NCBI GenBank assembly: GCA_036278735.1 | Contig: DASUKM010000047.1 | Location: 1-64,000 of the forward strand | Length of the DNA stretch: 64,000 bases | Direction of reading: 5' to 3' | Source: DASUKM01 sp036278735 | GTDB lineage: Bacteria > Acidobacteriota > Vicinamibacteria > Vicinamibacterales > 2-12-FULL-66-21 | Shown here: piece after piece, positions 9,838-18,211 of the stretch | Layout: every line of letters begins with the position of its first letter | Position numbering within the stretch: the stretch's first letter is position 1 | Notes under the pieces: generated by a model | The model's database searches: none | Told to the model about the DNA's origin: nothing | What the model saw: the letters and a program-made list of their open reading frames with translations, nothing else | Program-made: the position numbers and the translations under genes

Positions 9838-9844
9838 TGGTGTG

Positions 9845-9873
9845 ATTGTGCCGGCGGAACGCCGGGCTGTCAA
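9845..9873 (-). promoter_or_regulatory. Sigma-70-type promoter for the efflux gene group
   Basis: TTGACA (9868-9873 on the plus-strand numbering) and CACAAT (9845-9850) with a 17-nt spacer, read on the minus strand. The -10 box ends 7 nt before the GTG at 9837, predicting a leaderless mRNA for the small Cys/His-rich protein. Confidence 0.7.
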
Positions 9874-9894
9874 ACGGCGCCGCAAACGGCCCGA

Positions 9895-9923
9895 TTGCAG
9901 ACTATACCGTTATACGATATAGT
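9895..9923 (+). promoter_or_regulatory. padR promoter with overlapping palindromic operator
   Basis: TTGCAG and TATAGT with a 17-nt spacer. An imperfect inverted repeat (ACTATACCGTT / rc ACTATATCGTA) spans 9901-9923 across the spacer and -10, the arrangement expected for autorepression by PadR. The -10 box ends 7 nt before the GTG at 9931. The divergent efflux promoter lies only about 22 bp away. Confidence 0.72.
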
Positions 9924-9930
9924 GGCGGCC

Positions 9931-10281
9931 GTGCCGCCCGGTCCCGTCGACTCGCTTCCACTCACCGTCCCCGTCTTTCAGATCCTGCTCGCGCTGGCCG
10001 ACGCGCCCCGCCACGGATACGCGATCATCCGGGAAATCGAGGAGCGGACGGACGGCGAGGTCCGGCTGACGGCGTCGACGCTCTATGGAGCGGTCGCGCG
10101 GATGCTCGAGGCCGGCCTCATCGAGGAACTCGAGCCGAAGCGCGGCCGCGAGCGCCGCCGGCCGTACCGCATTGCGCCCGCCGGTCGTGCGCTGGCGCGG
10201 CGCGAAGCCGCGCGGCTCGCCCGCGCGGCCGCGTGGGCGCGGGGCAAACGGCTGCTCTCGCGCACACCCGGAGGAGAGTAG
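9931..10281 (+). CDS. PadR-family transcriptional regulator
   Basis: A 116-residue winged-helix repressor of the PadR family. Helix-wing motifs are visible in ILLALADAPRHGYAIIREIE and LTASTLYGAVARMLEAGLIEE, with the wing RGRERRRPYRI. GTG 9931 is chosen because the protein then has normal PadR length and starts right behind a good -10 box; GTG 9922 is in frame but lies inside the -10. The stop codon touches the start of the ADOP permease gene. In Acidobacteriota PadR genes commonly precede ADOP permeases, so it probably controls that gene and itself through the palindrome at 9901-9923. Confidence 0.88.
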   Translation: MPPGPVDSLPLTVPVFQILLALADAPRHGYAIIREIEERTDGEVRLTASTLYGAVARMLEAGLIEELEPKRGRERRRPYRIAPAGRALARREAARLARAAAWARGKRLLSRTPGGE

Positions 10282-12915
10282 GTGGACCCCGAGCGCCGGC
10301 GCGCATGGTGGCTGCGCCTGCTGCCGGCGGCGTTCCGCCGGCGCTTCGGCGACGATCTGGCCGATGCCGTTCACGACCTCCGGGTCGCCGCGCGCGCGTC
10401 GGGGGGCCGAAGGGCGGAGTTCAGGTATCTCGCACGCGAGGCGCGCGACTTGATGTCGCTGGCGCGCACCGGTCGTGGGGCGCCGGCCGTGCCCTGGCGT
10501 GGTCTCGTCGGTGACGTGCGATGGGGCGTGCGCATGGCCGTGCGGCGCCCCGGCTGGACGGCGACCGCCGTGCTGACGATCGCCGGCGCTGTCGCGACCC
10601 TGACGACGGCGCAAGGGGTCGCGTCGGCGGTGTTGTGGCGCCCGCTGCCGTTCGCCAACGCGTCGCGTCTCGTCCTCGTCTGGGAAGGGGCACCCGGGCC
10701 CGGCGCCTCCCCAGAGGCCTTCCGCGTGACCGGCGCGCGATTCGCCGACTGGCGCGACGACACCCATGCGTTCGCGTCCCTCGCCCTGTTCGGCGCCGCG
10801 GCGTTCCCGCTCGAAACAGACGACGGCGTCCAGAACGTGCGCGGCGCGCGGGTGTCGGGAGCCTATTTCCAGACGCTCGGCATCGGCCCGGTGCTCGGAC
10901 GCGTCCTGCTCCCCGAGGACGAGCGCCCCGGCGCCGAGCGAGTCGTCGTCCTGTCGTACGAGTTCTGGCAGTCGGCGTTTGGCGGACGCCGAGACGTCAT
11001 CGGCCGGCTGATCCGGCTTGGCGGCGAGCCGTCGCGAATCGTCGGGGTCATGCCGAGAGCGGTGTATCCCGCGTGGCCCGTCAATCCCGCCGTCGTCACC
11101 ATCGACGCCGACGCGCGCCAGCTCTGGGTTCCGCTGGCGAACCCTTCGACGATCGAGCTGAATGGACGTGCGCACGTCTTTGGTGTGGTCGGGCGCCTGC
11201 GTGGATCGACGACGATGGCGCAGGCCCAGGCCGAGCTCGATGCGCGCGCCGGGTCTGGCATCGATCGGCATGGCGCGCGCGTGCGGCCGCTGCGCAACGA
11301 GATCGTCGGTGCCGTGCGGCTGCCGCTTCTGGTGCTTCTCGTCTCGTCCATCGCGGTGCTGCTGGTCGCCGGCGCCAATCTCGCCGCGCTGGAGGTCGCA
11401 CAGTTCGACGCGCGGCGCGACGAGTTCGCCACCCGGATGGCGCTTGGCGCCGGCGCGGCGCGCCTCGCGCGCCAGATTGCGGTCGAGACCGGAATGCTCG
11501 CGGCCGCCGGGGCGGTGGTCGGGATCCCTGTGGCCGGGGCGGCGCTCGCGCGGCTTCCGGGATGGCTGCCCGCGGCCTTTCCGATGATGACCACGCCGGC
11601 GCTCCACGGCGGAACCCTCGCGGCAGGCGCGGGGGCGGCGGCGCTCCTCGCCGTGTCGGTGGCGGCGTGGCCCGTCTGGCGGCTGTGGCGCGGCGGGACG
11701 GTTCGTCCAGTCACAGCCCGGGCGCGCGCGACCGCGTCGCGGGTGCTGATCGCCGCGCAAGTGAGCGTCACGACGGCCCTCGTCGTGGCCGCGGCGCTGC
11801 TCGTGACCTCACTGACTCACGTCCGCGCGCAGCAGGCCGGCTTCACGATGGCCCGAGTCCTCGTGGCCAGCGTCTCGCTCCCCGAGGATCGGTACCGCGA
11901 CCCGTCGTCGACGGCGTCGGTCGATGCCGGTCTGGTGGAGGCCGTCGCGGCCCGCGCGGATGTGGCCGGTGCCGCGTTCGCCTACGACACGCCGCTGACC
12001 GCGAACTGGATCGAGTGGGTCACGATCGTCGGTGCGCCCGCCGATCCATCCGATCGCCATCGCCAGGCGCAACTGCGCATCGTCAGTCCCGGCTACTTTC
12101 GTGTGCTGCAGGTCAGGGTTCTCGATGGACGCACCTTTACGACGTCGGAGGGACTCGGGGCGCAAGGAGTGGCGGTCGTGAACGCTGCGTTCGAGCGGGC
12201 AAACGGGGCGTCGATTGGGAGGCGGCTTCGGATTGGGGCGGCGCGGGCGACGTGGGGCGCAGCCGCTCCGGATTCGTTCGTCGTGATTGGCGAGGTCGCG
12301 GACGAACGGTTCCGCGGGTTGGATCAGCCGAGTCAGCCCGCGGTGTACGTCAGCACCCGGCAGTTTCCGCTTCTTGATGGGATGCTGATCGCCGTCGCCC
12401 GGCAGGGCGAGCCCGATGCCCTCGCGCCGGAGGTCCGCGCGGCCGTGCGCCGCGTCGAGGCACGCGCCACCTTCGATCACGCGCGTCCGCTCGCGGGTAT
12501 CCTGGCGGATCAGCTCGCGCCGCGCCGGATCACGGCGCGCGTCGTCACGGCCTTTTCGGCCGGGGCACTCGCGCTGGCGCTGCTCGGCGTCTATGGTTTG
12601 CTGCGGCTGCTCGTGGTCGAGCGCCGCCGGGAGATCGGCATCCGGATCGCGCTCGGCGCGCCGCCGGGACGCGTGGCGCGCGGGATCCTCGTTGAAGCGT
12701 GCGCGATCGCAGGAGGGGGTGTTGCGGCCGGCCTGGTGATTGCCGTCGCAGCCGGGCGCGCGCTGGATGCGTGGCTGTTCGGCGTGAGCAGCGCGAACCC
12801 GGCGCTGCTGACGAGCGTCGCCGCGGCGCTCCTCGCGGCAAGCGTCGCGGCGGCCCTTCCGCCGGCGCGGCGAGCCGCCCGCACGGATCCGGTCGCCGCC
12901 ATGCGGAATTCCTAG
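10282..12915 (+). CDS. ADOP-type ABC transporter permease (MacB/FtsX-like)
   Basis: An 877-residue permease of the acidobacterial duplicated orphan permease type. After a 90-residue cytoplasmic N-terminus (RRRFGDDLADAVHDL, DLRAARR-like segment) come a first span near 95-115, a MacB-type periplasmic domain, three spans near 350-470, a second periplasmic domain, and three C-terminal spans ending in ARRAARTDPVAAMRNS. The tail motif RTDPVAAMR is typical of FtsX-domain permeases. No ATPase is encoded nearby, hence orphan. GTG start with GGAGGAG eight bases upstream, immediately after the padR stop. Substrate unknown; related proteins are suspected in peptide or lipoprotein export. Confidence 0.9.
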   Translation: MDPERRRAWWLRLLPAAFRRRFGDDLADAVHDLRVAARASGGRRAEFRYLAREARDLMSLARTGRGAPAVPWRGLVGDVRWGVRMAVRRPGWTATAVLTIAGAVATLTTAQGVASAVLWRPLPFANASRLVLVWEGAPGPGASPEAFRVTGARFADWRDDTHAFASLALFGAAAFPLETDDGVQNVRGARVSGAYFQTLGIGPVLGRVLLPEDERPGAERVVVLSYEFWQSAFGGRRDVIGRLIRLGGEPSRIVGVMPRAVYPAWPVNPAVVTIDADARQLWVPLANPSTIELNGRAHVFGVVGRLRGSTTMAQAQAELDARAGSGIDRHGARVRPLRNEIVGAVRLPLLVLLVSSIAVLLVAGANLAALEVAQFDARRDEFATRMALGAGAARLARQIAVETGMLAAAGAVVGIPVAGAALARLPGWLPAAFPMMTTPALHGGTLAAGAGAAALLAVSVAAWPVWRLWRGGTVRPVTARARATASRVLIAAQVSVTTALVVAAALLVTSLTHVRAQQAGFTMARVLVASVSLPEDRYRDPSSTASVDAGLVEAVAARADVAGAAFAYDTPLTANWIEWVTIVGAPADPSDRHRQAQLRIVSPGYFRVLQVRVLDGRTFTTSEGLGAQGVAVVNAAFERANGASIGRRLRIGAARATWGAAAPDSFVVIGEVADERFRGLDQPSQPAVYVSTRQFPLLDGMLIAVARQGEPDALAPEVRAAVRRVEARATFDHARPLAGILADQLAPRRITARVVTAFSAGALALALLGVYGLLRLLVVERRREIGIRIALGAPPGRVARGILVEACAIAGGGVAAGLVIAVAAGRALDAWLFGVSSANPALLTSVAAALLAASVAAALPPARRAARTDPVAAMRNS

Positions 12916-12923
12916 CGCCGTCG

Positions 12924-12942
12924 CGCGTCGCCAGTCGACGCG
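12924..12942. terminator. Hairpin between convergent genes
   Basis: Perfect 7-bp stem CGCGTCG/CGACGCG with a 5-nt loop, placed between the permease stop and the convergent response regulator stop. It lacks a T-run, so it may only slow transcription or stabilise the 3' end. Confidence 0.4.
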
Positions 12943-12949
12943 AGGACGC

Positions 12950-14305
12950 TCACGCGGCGCCGCTGCCTTCGTCCTTCAGATCGATCCCGAAGCGTTCGGC
13001 CATGCGGTACAGCGTCCGGCGATCGATCCCGAGCACTTCCGCGGCGCGCGTGCGGTTGCCGCCAACCTGTTCGATGACGTGCAGCAGATAGCGCCGCTCC
13101 ACCTCGTCGAGCGACGGCAGATCCGCAAAGAGGCGCTCGTGCAGCCCAGGACCCGTGCCGGCCTTGAACGGCAGGTCCTGCACGTCGATGGTCGACCCGC
13201 GGCTGAAGACGACGAGCCGCTCGATCGTGTTCTCGAGTTCCCGCACGTTGCCCGGCCAGCGATAGCCGGCGAGCGCCGTCACCGCGTCCGGCGTCAGATC
13301 GACGCGGCGGCCGGCGCGGCTGCAGGCGTTCTCGAGGAAGGTCTCGATGAGCAGCGGGATGTCCTCGCGACGATCGCGCAGGGGCGGCACGTGGATGACG
13401 ATCACGCCGAGCCGATAGAACAGGTCCTGGCGAAAGCGCTGCGCGGCCACCTCGCGTTCGAGGTCCGCGTTGGTCGCCGCGAGGACGCGCACGTCGACGC
13501 GGACGAGCCGGTTGGCACCGACAGGCCGTACTTCCCCTTCCTGCAGCACGCGCAGCAGCTTCACCTGCAGGCCCGGCGAGGTCTCGCCAATCTCGTCGAG
13601 GAACACCGTACCGCCGCCCGCCTGCTCGAAGATCCCCTTGGTATCCGCGATCGCGCCCGTGAAAGCGCCGCGCGCGTGTCCGAACAGCTCCGATTCGAGC
13701 ACGCTTTCCGTCAGCGCGCCGCAGTTGATCGGCACGAAAGGACGCGACGCGCGGCGGCCGTTGGCGTGGATCGCGCGCGCGACCAGCTCCTTGCCCGTCC
13801 CGCTCTCGCCGACGATCAGCACCGGCGCCGCGGCGTTGGCCGCGTGCGCGATCTGCTTGTAGACGGCCAGCATCCCCGCGGTGCGCCCGATCAGGCCGGG
13901 CGGCGGGACGTCGAGATGCGGCCGCGCGGCCGCGGCGGGCGCCGCCGCGTCGGCGAGGGCGCGTTCGACGGTCGCCTTCACCTCCGAAATGTTGAACGGC
14001 TTGCTGATGTAGTCGTAGGCCCCGGCGCGCACCGCTTCGATGGCGGTCTGGAGCGTGCCGAACCCGCTGATCAGCACGACCTGGCCGGTGGGGTTGGCTC
14101 CCTTGAACGCCCGCAGGACGTCCATGCCGGTCTGCGGCGCGTCGAGATTGATGTCGGAGATCAACAGATCGAACGGCTCGCCCGCCAGGCGCAGGGCGTC
14201 GGACGCCTGCTGCGTCGTCCGGATGTCGCGGTCCGGCCGCTCCAGCAGTTCCGCCATGAACCGGCACGTCTCGCCATCGTCGTCAACGATCAGGATTCTC
14301 GACAT
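12950..14305 (-). CDS. Sigma-54-dependent response regulator, NtrC/ZraR family
   Basis: Two-component response regulator that activates sigma-54 promoters. The receiver domain (about 1-125) has the acidic pair DDD near residue 10 and phosphoacceptor Asp about 51. The AAA+ domain has Walker A GESGTGKE, the sigma-54 contact motif GAFTGA, and Walker B GGTVFLDEIGE. The C-terminal Fis-type helix-turn-helix includes GGNRTRAAEVLGIDRRTLYR. ATG 14305 is preferred over GTG 14308 because AGGAG then has usable spacing. It overlaps the kinase gene by 23 nt. A sigma-54-like promoter lies on the far side of the kinase gene at 15938. Confidence 0.95.
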   Translation of the reverse strand: MSRILIVDDDGETCRFMAELLERPDRDIRTTQQASDALRLAGEPFDLLISDINLDAPQTGMDVLRAFKGANPTGQVVLISGFGTLQTAIEAVRAGAYDYISKPFNISEVKATVERALADAAAPAAAARPHLDVPPPGLIGRTAGMLAVYKQIAHAANAAAPVLIVGESGTGKELVARAIHANGRRASRPFVPINCGALTESVLESELFGHARGAFTGAIADTKGIFEQAGGGTVFLDEIGETSPGLQVKLLRVLQEGEVRPVGANRLVRVDVRVLAATNADLEREVAAQRFRQDLFYRLGVIVIHVPPLRDRREDIPLLIETFLENACSRAGRRVDLTPDAVTALAGYRWPGNVRELENTIERLVVFSRGSTIDVQDLPFKAGTGPGLHERLFADLPSLDEVERRYLLHVIEQVGGNRTRAAEVLGIDRRTLYRMAERFGIDLKDEGSGAA

Positions 14306-15902
14306 CACGCTCCTCTTCCGGTGCGGTCGGCCCTGGCAGCACGATCGTAAACGTCGTCTGGCCGGGCGCGCTGGCGGCGGCGATCGTCCCGCGGTGGCGC
14401 GCGACGACGTCGCGCGTGATGCTCAGGCCGAGGCCCGTGCCGTGCCCCACGGGCTTGGTGGTGACCCACGGATCGAAAATGCGGGGCAGGATGTCGGGCG
14501 GGATGCCTGACCCCGAATCGGTCACGTCGATGCGGACCCCCGGCGGCTCGGCGCGCGCCGCGACGGTGAGCGTGCCGCCGCGCGGCATCGCGTCGAGCGC
14601 GTTGTTCACGAGGTTCAGTAACGCCAGTTCGAGTTCTTCCGCGTCGGCCTCGACGGCCGGCAGGTCCGGCGCGATGTCGAGCGTCAGGGCAATCCGCGCG
14701 GCATCGAGCTTCGGCCGGGCGATGTCGGCGACGCGCGCGAGCAGGGTGCGAAGCTGAACGGGCCAGCGCGCATCCGGACGCCGCGCGTGGTCGAGCATCG
14801 AGCGGACGACGGAGGCGACCTTCCCGATTTGCTGCTGGACGATCTCGAGGCGGCGGCGCGTGCGCGCGTCGGCGGCGGCGTCTTCCTGCAGCATCTGCAC
14901 GTAGCCGGAGATGAGGTTGAGCGGGGTGCCGACCTGATGCGCGACGCTCGCGGCCATCTGGCCCACCGCGGCCATCTGCTGCGCGCGCGCGAGCGCCTCG
15001 CGAAGCGTGAAGACGCGCTCGTAGCTGTCGACGAGTTCCTGGTTGGCGACGCGCAGCCCGGCGGTCGCTTCGTCGACCCGCTCCTGCAACGCATCGTTGG
15101 CGTGCTGCAGCCGGCCGAGCATGTCGTTGAGCCCCGCGGCGACGTCCCCAATCTCGTCCGTGCGAAGCACGGGCGCGCGCGCCGAAAAATCCCCTTGCCC
15201 GGCCCGCGCCATGGCGGCTTGAATCTGCGAAATCGGACGATGGATCAGGCGCCGGACGAACCAGTCGATCACGAGCGTCAGCAGCAGCACCACCGCCGGG
15301 GTGAACCACAGGGTGACGCGACGCCCCTTGGTGCGCAATTGCGAGAGCGACCCGAGCGACACGGTGACCACGGCCGCCCCGACGGTGCGCCCGTCGCGCT
15401 GCGCGGGCACCGCGACCACCTGCGTGCCTGGCGGCCCGGGCGACGTGACCACCGTGCGGGTGGCGGCCGCCTTCTCCGCGGCGGCGACCGCCTCCGGGCG
15501 CTCGCCCGACGACGTGCTGGCGAGCACGTCCGGCTGGCCGCTGTCGATCGCGATGATCGAGACCGTCCGGATGGCGGGCGCGGTGATCGCGAAATCGTGC
15601 AGAGTGGTGGCCACCGCGCCGATGTCGAGCGGGTCGCGGCGCAGCTCGAAGTCGTCGGCGACCCCGACGGCGGTGAATCGGGCCGTTTCGAGCAGGTCGC
15701 GTTCGACGATGCGTTCGGAGAGGTCGACTTCGATGATCGCCTGCACCCCGACGATCAGGGCGACGGCGAGCGCGATCAGCAGCGCCAGGCGCGAGCGCAG
15801 CGAGAGCGTCGCGGTGCGCCGTTTCGCCACGCTGGGGCGCCCCTGCTCGGCCGCCGCCTGGTCCGCCCCGTGCGCGTTGGTCACTGAAGTTGTTGTAGAC
15901 AC
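14283..15902 (-). CDS. Membrane sensor histidine kinase
   Basis: Cognate kinase of the NtrC-type regulator. Spans lie at about 39-57 and 199-215 and enclose a 140-residue extracytoplasmic sensor. A HAMP domain (about 216-270), a coiled coil and a HisKA domain with His322 follow, then HATPase motifs (NLVNNALDA, DSGSGIP, GTGLGLS). The H-box reads VAHQVGTPLN, with Gln where the acidic residue usually follows the phospho-His. The GTG start at 15902 lies 12 nt after a TACAAT box. Signal unknown. Confidence 0.93.
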   Translation of the reverse strand: MSTTTSVTNAHGADQAAAEQGRPSVAKRRTATLSLRSRLALLIALAVALIVGVQAIIEVDLSERIVERDLLETARFTAVGVADDFELRRDPLDIGAVATTLHDFAITAPAIRTVSIIAIDSGQPDVLASTSSGERPEAVAAAEKAAATRTVVTSPGPPGTQVVAVPAQRDGRTVGAAVVTVSLGSLSQLRTKGRRVTLWFTPAVVLLLTLVIDWFVRRLIHRPISQIQAAMARAGQGDFSARAPVLRTDEIGDVAAGLNDMLGRLQHANDALQERVDEATAGLRVANQELVDSYERVFTLREALARAQQMAAVGQMAASVAHQVGTPLNLISGYVQMLQEDAAADARTRRRLEIVQQQIGKVASVVRSMLDHARRPDARWPVQLRTLLARVADIARPKLDAARIALTLDIAPDLPAVEADAEELELALLNLVNNALDAMPRGGTLTVAARAEPPGVRIDVTDSGSGIPPDILPRIFDPWVTTKPVGHGTGLGLSITRDVVARHRGTIAAASAPGQTTFTIVLPGPTAPEEERDVENPDR

Positions 15903-15914
15903 GCCGCTTGCGCC

Positions 15915-15920
15915 ATTGTA
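15915..15920 (-). promoter_or_regulatory. -10 box of the kinase-regulator operon
   Basis: TACAAT on the minus strand, ending 12 nt before the GTG start of the kinase. No convincing -35 is visible. It implies a leader of only a few nucleotides. Confidence 0.45.
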
Positions 15921-15937
15921 GCGGCCGCCCCAAAGGC

Positions 15938-15952
15938 TGGCACTCCGATTGT
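15938..15952 (+). promoter_or_regulatory. Sigma-54-like promoter
   Basis: TGGCAC-N5-TTGT has the -24 GG and -12 spacing of sigma-54 promoters, with GT in place of the consensus GC at -12. It lies upstream of the small exported protein at 16053 and is divergent from the NtrC-type pair, so this gene may be a target of that regulator. Confidence 0.5.
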
Positions 15953-16052
15953 GATCATGCCAGATGCCCGCCGGCTACGCGGCGAACGGCTGGATCTTCC
16001 GGTCAACTCCTCCCGACTGCGAGGTCGGTGGGCACTTCATCTCAGGGGGCGC

Positions 16053-16424
16053 GTGCGCGTTTTGGTCGCGGTTCTGGCGATGGCCGCCTGTAGCGCGGCC
16101 GTTTCGGCGTCGGCGCCACCGGCCGGCCCGTCTGTTCAGTTGCGCTCGGCCACGCTGCTCGCCCCCGCCGAACAATCGGTCATCGGCACGATCGAGCGCT
16201 TCGAAGCGACGGCCCGACGGCTCGTGCTGGCGACCAAAGAAGGGCATGTCGCCTTCGTCCTCGCCAAAGACGTCGTCGTCCGGCTCGGCTCGCGGGTGTT
16301 GCCCGTCGGGGCCCTGGCCACGCACCATGGCCGGCGGGCGAAGGTGCGCTACACGCAGGCGAACGGACGGCGCACCGCCCACTGGGTGGTGATCTCGTCG
16401 GAGGCGCCGCGACTGGCGAACTGA
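16053..16424 (+). CDS. Small exported protein of unknown function
   Basis: A 123-residue protein without a recognised family. GTG 16053 gives a signal peptide (VRVLVAVLAMAACSAAVSA). A longer ORF begins at ATG 15951, but that start falls inside the sigma-54-like promoter and would add a charged, non-signal N-terminus. The mature part is a small beta-rich domain with a G-T-I-E-R-F start and the segment HHGRRAKVRYT; the overall pattern recalls secreted DUF5666-like OB domains, which is a weak resemblance only. The adjacent NtrC-type system may regulate it. Confidence 0.6.
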   Translation: MRVLVAVLAMAACSAAVSASAPPAGPSVQLRSATLLAPAEQSVIGTIERFEATARRLVLATKEGHVAFVLAKDVVVRLGSRVLPVGALATHHGRRAKVRYTQANGRRTAHWVVISSEAPRLAN

Positions 16425-16436
16425 GCGCCGCCCGTC

Positions 16437-16442
16437 TACGAT
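16437..16442 (+). promoter_or_regulatory. -10 box, leaderless arrangement
   Basis: TACGAT ending 6 nt before the ATG at 16449. No -35 is evident. The spacing predicts transcription starting at or next to the start codon. Confidence 0.45.
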
Positions 16443-16448
16443 AGCGCG

Positions 16449-17270
16449 ATGCAGATCGCGCTCGTGCAGCAGCACGCTTCTTCCGACCAGCCCGACAACG
16501 TCCGACGCGGCCTCGCGGCGGTGGCCGACGCGGCCGCGCGCGGTGCGCGCGTGGTGGCCTTCGCGGAGCTGGCCTTCGAACGATTCCATCCGCAGCGTCC
16601 CGCGCCGGCCGATCCGCTCGCGCTGGCCGAGCCGGTGCCCGGCCCGACGACCGACGCCTTTTGCGAGCAGGCGCGCCGTCTCGGAGTGGTTGTCGTGCTG
16701 AACCTGTACGAGCGCGACGGGACGCGCGCGTACGACTGCTCGCCCGTCATCGACGCCGACGGATCCCTGCTCGGCCGCACGCGCATGATTCACATCACCG
16801 AGTACGCGTGCTTTCACGAGCAGGGCTATTACACGCCGGGCGATACCGGCGCGCCGGTGTATCAGACGCGAGCGGGGCGCATCGGCGTGGCGATCTGCTA
16901 CGACCGCCACTATCCCGAGTTCACGCGTGCGCTGGCGCTCGCGGGCGCCGATCTGGTGATCGTCCCGCAGGCCGGGGTGGCGGGCGAGTGGCCGGAGGGA
17001 CTGTACGAAGCGGAGATGCGGGTTGCCGCCTTCCAGAACGGGTACTATGTCGCCCTGTGCAATCGCGTGGGCGAAGAAGACTGCCTGACCTTCAGCGGCG
17101 AGTCGTTCGTCTGCGCGCCGGATGGGCAGGTCATCGCCCGCGGGCCGGCCGGGCAGGACGCCGTCGTGATGGCGGATCTCGATCTCTCCGCCGCGGCGCG
17201 CTCGCACGCTCGCCGGCTGTTCCTGCGCGATCGCCGTCCGGAGCTGTACGGCGGATGGCTCCGCGCATGA
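16449..17270 (+). CDS. Carbon-nitrogen hydrolase (nitrilase superfamily)
   Basis: A 273-residue cytosolic amidase-like enzyme related to N-carbamoylputrescine and beta-ureidopropionase-type hydrolases. The nucleophile Cys150 sits in GVAICYDRHYPE and the general base Glu40 in FAELAFERF. At the position of the usual catalytic Lys (normally in an RKxHI context) the sequence is TRMIHI, so Met113 appears to replace it. C-terminal motifs (EAEMRVAAFQNGYYVALCNR) are intact. The altered Lys could mark a distinct subfamily or a non-hydrolytic member. Followed 31 nt later by a lipocalin-like gene. Confidence 0.85.
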   Translation: MQIALVQQHASSDQPDNVRRGLAAVADAAARGARVVAFAELAFERFHPQRPAPADPLALAEPVPGPTTDAFCEQARRLGVVVVLNLYERDGTRAYDCSPVIDADGSLLGRTRMIHITEYACFHEQGYYTPGDTGAPVYQTRAGRIGVAICYDRHYPEFTRALALAGADLVIVPQAGVAGEWPEGLYEAEMRVAAFQNGYYVALCNRVGEEDCLTFSGESFVCAPDGQVIARGPAGQDAVVMADLDLSAAARSHARRLFLRDRRPELYGGWLRA

Positions 17271-17301
17271 TCGCCGCGTCTGTTACCATGCTGGCCGGCG
17301 C

Positions 17302-17730
17302 ATGACGGAGCGGCTCGAGCAGCGTCTGATCGGCACGTGGGACCTCGTCTCGTACGAGACCGTCGATGCGGAGGGCGGTCGCGGGCGTCCTTATGGGGAC
17401 GCGGTCGGCCGGCTCGACTACGACGCCGCGGGCCACATGTCCGGTCAGGTGATGCGTCCGAACCGCGCGCGCGTCGAGCTCGGCGAGGGGGGAGCGCAGC
17501 AGGTGCGCGCCGCCTACACGGGATACATCGCCTACTTCGGCACCTACGACGTCGAGCCCGACGGCCGCACCGTGATCCACCGCGTGCGCGGATCGCTGAA
17601 CCCGGCGTGGGTCGGCGGCGAGCAGCGTCGCGCGATGCACTTCGACGGCGATCACCTCGTCCTGCAGGCGGACGTGACGAAGGGGGGCACGATCGTGCAC
17701 CACGTGCTGACGTGGCGGAGGATGGGCTGA
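17302..17730 (+). CDS. Lipocalin-like domain protein
   Basis: A 142-residue cytosolic protein with the lipocalin-like pattern LIGTWDLVSYETVDAEG at its N-terminus and repeated beta strands (GRLDYDAAGHMSGQVMR, YFGTYDVEPDGRTVIH). This family (lipocalin_5-type) is common near metabolic genes and its ligands are unknown. No signal peptide. The TGA overlaps the ATG of the next gene by one base (TGATG), implying coupled translation. Confidence 0.8.
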   Translation: MTERLEQRLIGTWDLVSYETVDAEGGRGRPYGDAVGRLDYDAAGHMSGQVMRPNRARVELGEGGAQQVRAAYTGYIAYFGTYDVEPDGRTVIHRVRGSLNPAWVGGEQRRAMHFDGDHLVLQADVTKGGTIVHHVLTWRRMG

Positions 17731-18173
17731 TGCGTCGAGCGGCCGCCATCGCGCTGGTCCTGGCGTGCGCGACGGGTTGTTCCGACCTGCGGGTGCAAAT
17801 CGGGATCTACGCCACCATGCAGGAAGCGCGCAGCGAAGGGGCCGTCAAGAACGGATGGGTCCCCGACGGCCTGCCGGCCGAGAGCACGGACCTGCGCGAA
17901 GGACACACGAGCGACGGACGCTGGGGCACGTTCAGTTTCCCGCCCGCGAAGTCCGATGCCGTCAAGGCGCTCGTCGACTCCTCGGAGATGCAGGCCAACC
18001 CGCCGGCGTGCGATCCGCCCGGCCGGCTCGAGTTCTGGCCGCGGCTGCTGCGGACGCCGATCGATCTCGCGCAGCTCCACGCGACCGGCTTCCATCTGTA
18101 TCGAAGCCGCGACGGCGCGTTCCATTACGCCGTCAACTGGCTCCAGGGGAAGGGGTACTACTGGAGACAGTGA
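17730..18173 (+). CDS. Small lipoprotein, unknown function
   Basis: A 147-residue protein with a lipoprotein-type signal (MRRAAAIALVLACATGCS, Cys about 17). The rest is unlike any family I can name; it contains GWVPDGLP, TDLREGHTSDGRWGTFSF and a C-terminal YAVNWLQGKGYYW. It starts inside the stop codon of the lipocalin-like gene, so the two are probably made together. A GC hairpin follows the stop. Confidence 0.75.
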   Translation: MRRAAAIALVLACATGCSDLRVQIGIYATMQEARSEGAVKNGWVPDGLPAESTDLREGHTSDGRWGTFSFPPAKSDAVKALVDSSEMQANPPACDPPGRLEFWPRLLRTPIDLAQLHATGFHLYRSRDGAFHYAVNWLQGKGYYWRQ

Positions 18174-18182
18174 CGGCAGAGA

Positions 18183-18208
18183 GCGGCCGGATTCTTCGAC
18201 CCGGCCGC
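18183..18208. terminator. Hairpin between convergent genes
   Basis: Perfect 8-bp stem GCGGCCGG/CCGGCCGC with a 10-nt loop, between the lipoprotein gene and the convergent beta-helix gene. No T-run follows on either strand, so it is a weak bidirectional terminator candidate. Confidence 0.45.
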
Positions 18209-18211
18209 GGA

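Noticed and set aside
15951..16052. Upstream ATG start for the small exported protein
   Set aside because: It overlaps the sigma-54-like promoter and adds a charged stretch before the signal peptide. GTG 16053 fits better.
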